Of a DNA stretch of 64,000 nt, positions 62,012 to 64,000 are shown in pieces (the first letter of the stretch is position 1; every line of letters starts with the position of its first letter). Source of the stretch: Cytophagales bacterium UBA2561 (GTDB taxonomy: Bacteria; Bacteroidota; Bacteroidia; Cytophagales; Thermoflexibacteraceae); contig DDLX01000043.1 of assembly GCA_002340355.1 (NCBI GenBank), positions 62,001 through 126,000 on the forward strand, written 5' to 3'. Below the pieces are notes generated by a model, which saw nothing but the letters and a program-made list of their open reading frames with translations, was not told where the DNA came from and searched no databases. The translations under genes and the position numbers were made by a program.

Positions 62012-64000
62012 TTAATTCACCAAAACAGCCTCCATAGTTTGGGTATAAATCAAGTATTTTTCAACTTCAGAATGTCCACTTTTTTCAAAATGTAAACCAT
62101 ATTCTTGCAATTGTTGGCGGTGCATCTGAGATTTTTTACCTGTTTTATAATCCATCAAAATTACCTTATTTTTATCGAAAACAATACGGTCAGGACGATA
62201 AATTTCATGTGTTTTTTCAGAAGTTGCTGTACCATTGAGATGAACTAACAAGTCTCGTTCATTCCGAATTTTACGCCCATGAAGTGGTTTAAAATAGGAT
62301 TTTATTAGAGGTAAATTCGTGATTTTGAGCATTTTATTTTTTATTTCTATTGCTTCTTCCTCCAACAATAGCCCTTCATGTATCAATCGCCTGACAGCGT
62401 GTGGAATGTCTCCTCGAAACCGAACATACTCAAAAGCCTTGTGCATCAAAATACCTTCTTTTCGGCTGGAATAGAGTTCGGAAACTGAAATTCGAGTTTC
62501 ATCCTCCTGCCGTTCATCTCTTCGCATCCGCAATTTATCTCGACATTCGGTACTCAAAAAATGAGGCAATACATAATTTTCCGTTTCTAATTTCTCCTTT
62601 TTGGGAGGTCGTGGTGTATGATCTTCATGAATGGTATATTCCCAAAATTGTTCTTCGGAAGTAGTCTGAACTTCTACATTTTCAAGGGTTTCACAATAAG
62701 ATCTGAGAATTTCACCTACATTTCGAGTCTCTTTAATCACTTTTTTGGTCGAAGCAACCACAAATAATTTTTCGGCAGCTCTTGTCATTGCCACATATAG
62801 CATATTAATCGCATCAATAAAAGTGGCTTGCATTTCTCGCTGATAATCTTGGGCAAAAATAGTTTCTTGAAGGTCTTTTTTGATAGGCAAAATTACGGTT
62901 TTGAGGTCAGGCACAAGGTCATTTTCCCAATTTTGCCACATTTTCGCCGTATTTTGTGGGGTAATATTCCAATTGGCAAACGGCAAAATTACGGCTGGAA
63001 ACTCCAATCCTTTCGATTTGTGAATCGTCATAATTCGAATAGCATTGCCTGTTTCGGGTGTACTCACCGAAATTTTATGAGCATTTTTATCCCAATACTC
63101 TACAAAATCAGTCAAATTTCCACCTTTTCGTAACGAAAAATCAAGCATAACATCCAGCATTTTTTGTAAATAAATCTGCTCTTGATTTTCCTTATTCAAC
63201 TGAAAAACTCGAATTAATTCCTCAGCAATTTCGTAAATAGATAAATACTGCAATGATCTGAAATTCAGTGAAATATCTGTTTGCTTTTTGATATATTTCA
63301 TCAAAGTACTAAACTTGGGGTCATTGCTTGTTTCGGCAATTTTGGTGTGAATTTCTCCTGTAACTTTCAGATTTTCAAGCCCCAATTCTTTGTAAAAATG
63401 ACCATACACAAAATAAAGTAATTCGGATTTGGCAACGGGATTTAGAGGCTGAGCAAGTACACGTAAGAAATTGACGATAAATTTAACTTTTTGGGATGAA
63501 GTTAAGAGCAAAGACTCACTCGAAATCACTTGTATTTTTTGCTCAATAAATTTCTCTGCTAAAAAAGAAGCATCCGAATTTCTGCGGGTTAAAATAGCAA
63601 TATCCCTAAGTTCAAAACCTTGATTTTGGGTCAAATCTAAGACGATTTCGGATACTTTTCCAAAAGTGGCTAATTCGCTATTGGTTTCGTCTTTATTCAA
63701 AAAAGTAAGTTCAACATGACCTCCTTTATTGGGATTAGTATCTTGTTCAACTTCCTGATAATAAGTTTTTAAGCCTTCATGTTCTTGAGCAAAAGAACCT
63801 TCTCGTAACCATCGAAAAAATGAATTATTAAATTGAATGACATTTTCTTTGCTTCGCCAATTTTTGGCTAAATTTTGTGGATTGGCTTGTACTCGAAAGG
63901 CATCAATTTCGGACTGAATGGCTGAATTTTGCGATAAAGTTGGGACTTCTGGTAAACTTACAATCAATTCCGCATTTCCACCTCTCCACCGATAAATGGA
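62012..64000 (-). CDS. UvrD/AddA-type helicase-nuclease, C-terminal part
   Basis: The minus-strand frame is open to the right edge and starts in the window at SIYRWRGGNAE, the superfamily 1 motif III region, so at least 660 residues are seen and the N-terminus with Walker A lies outside. Further motifs: NWRSKENVIQFNN, AILTRRNSDASFLAEKFI, RIMTIHKSKGLEFPAVILPF (motif V) and LYVAMTRAAEKLFV (motif VI). The C-terminal PD-(D/E)XK nuclease domain reads RPDRIVFDKNKVILMDYKTG with the D-x-K triad, then QLQEYG. It processes double-strand breaks for recombination in a RecBCD/AddAB-like complex. An AddB partner would be outside the window. Confidence 0.92.
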   Translation of the reverse strand, partial: SIYRWRGGNAELIVSLPEVPTLSQNSAIQSEIDAFRVQANPQNLAKNWRSKENVIQFNNSFFRWLREGSFAQEHEGLKTYYQEVEQDTNPNKGGHVELTFLNKDETNSELATFGKVSEIVLDLTQNQGFELRDIAILTRRNSDASFLAEKFIEQKIQVISSESLLLTSSQKVKFIVNFLRVLAQPLNPVAKSELLYFVYGHFYKELGLENLKVTGEIHTKIAETSNDPKFSTLMKYIKKQTDISLNFRSLQYLSIYEIAEELIRVFQLNKENQEQIYLQKMLDVMLDFSLRKGGNLTDFVEYWDKNAHKISVSTPETGNAIRIMTIHKSKGLEFPAVILPFANWNITPQNTAKMWQNWENDLVPDLKTVILPIKKDLQETIFAQDYQREMQATFIDAINMLYVAMTRAAEKLFVVASTKKVIKETRNVGEILRSYCETLENVEVQTTSEEQFWEYTIHEDHTPRPPKKEKLETENYVLPHFLSTECRDKLRMRRDERQEDETRISVSELYSSRKEGILMHKAFEYVRFRGDIPHAVRRLIHEGLLLEEEAIEIKNKMLKITNLPLIKSYFKPLHGRKIRNERDLLVHLNGTATSEKTHEIYRPDRIVFDKNKVILMDYKTGKKSQMHRQQLQEYGLHFEKSGHSEVEKYLIYTQTMEAVLVN

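Noticed and set aside
1..64000. CRISPR array, intact IS element or prophage
   Set aside because: No regularly spaced direct repeats, no transposase or integrase frames and no phage structural genes were seen on either strand.

Overview
The window looks like chromosomal DNA of an AT-rich member of the Bacteroidota, probably close to the Cytophagales. The evidence is: TonB-dependent receptors with an N-terminal carboxypeptidase-regulatory-like domain; ECF sigma factors paired with a membrane anti-sigma-like protein and an outer-membrane barrel; an OmpA protein carrying the same regulatory-like domain; AT-rich start contexts without clear Shine-Dalgarno sequences; and several matches to the Bacteroidota promoter TTG-N19/20-TAnnTTTG. 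No tRNA, rRNA, CRISPR array, intact insertion sequence or prophage was seen.

Layout. 1-7.8 kb: an ABC ATPase fragment, a MATE exporter, two tandem paralogous TonB receptors and a divergent AraC-type regulator. The receptors share a putative operator at identical spacing from their -10-like boxes. 8-10.6 kb: sigma factor / anti-sigma-like / barrel operon. 10.7-17.3 kb: cdsA, a conserved hypothetical, a cytochrome oxidase subunit III, a DEAD-box helicase, a decayed D12-class DNA adenine methylase and a PASTA protein. 17.5-33 kb: a long LysM protein, purA, ugd, an ALDH7-like dehydrogenase, an SGNH hydrolase, a second MATE exporter, Hsp20, mdh and sppA. 33-38.6 kb: a decayed PD-(D/E)XK-like gene, a secreted TPR-CHAT protein, and a HAD protein overlapped by a toxin-tail-like fragment. 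39-50.6 kb: M16 peptidase, GT2, KAS III-like enzyme, the Wza/Wzc capsule export pair, CBS protein, leuB, cobT, an alpha/beta hydrolase and a lipoprotein FKBP. 50.7-54 kb: an orphan toxin-tail-like fragment with a possible immunity gene, then a second sigma module in which anti-sigma and barrel parts are fused. 54.4-64 kb: DnaJ-TM-TPR protein, OmpA protein, haloacid-dehalogenase-like protein, a tight operon of glutamine-synthetase-like ligase + APH-like kinase + HAD-IIA phosphatase, a fructosamine-kinase-like gene, and the C-terminal part of an AddA/UvrD-type helicase-nuclease running off the right edge.

Most genes are housekeeping singles in one- to three-gene units separated by strong hairpin terminators. 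The most interesting parts are the duplicated receptor promoter, the split and fused sigma modules, the ligase-kinase-phosphatase operon, and the remnants of restriction-like and toxin/immunity-like genes in the gaps. Everything was read by eye; no database search was possible, so family names rest on recognised motifs.
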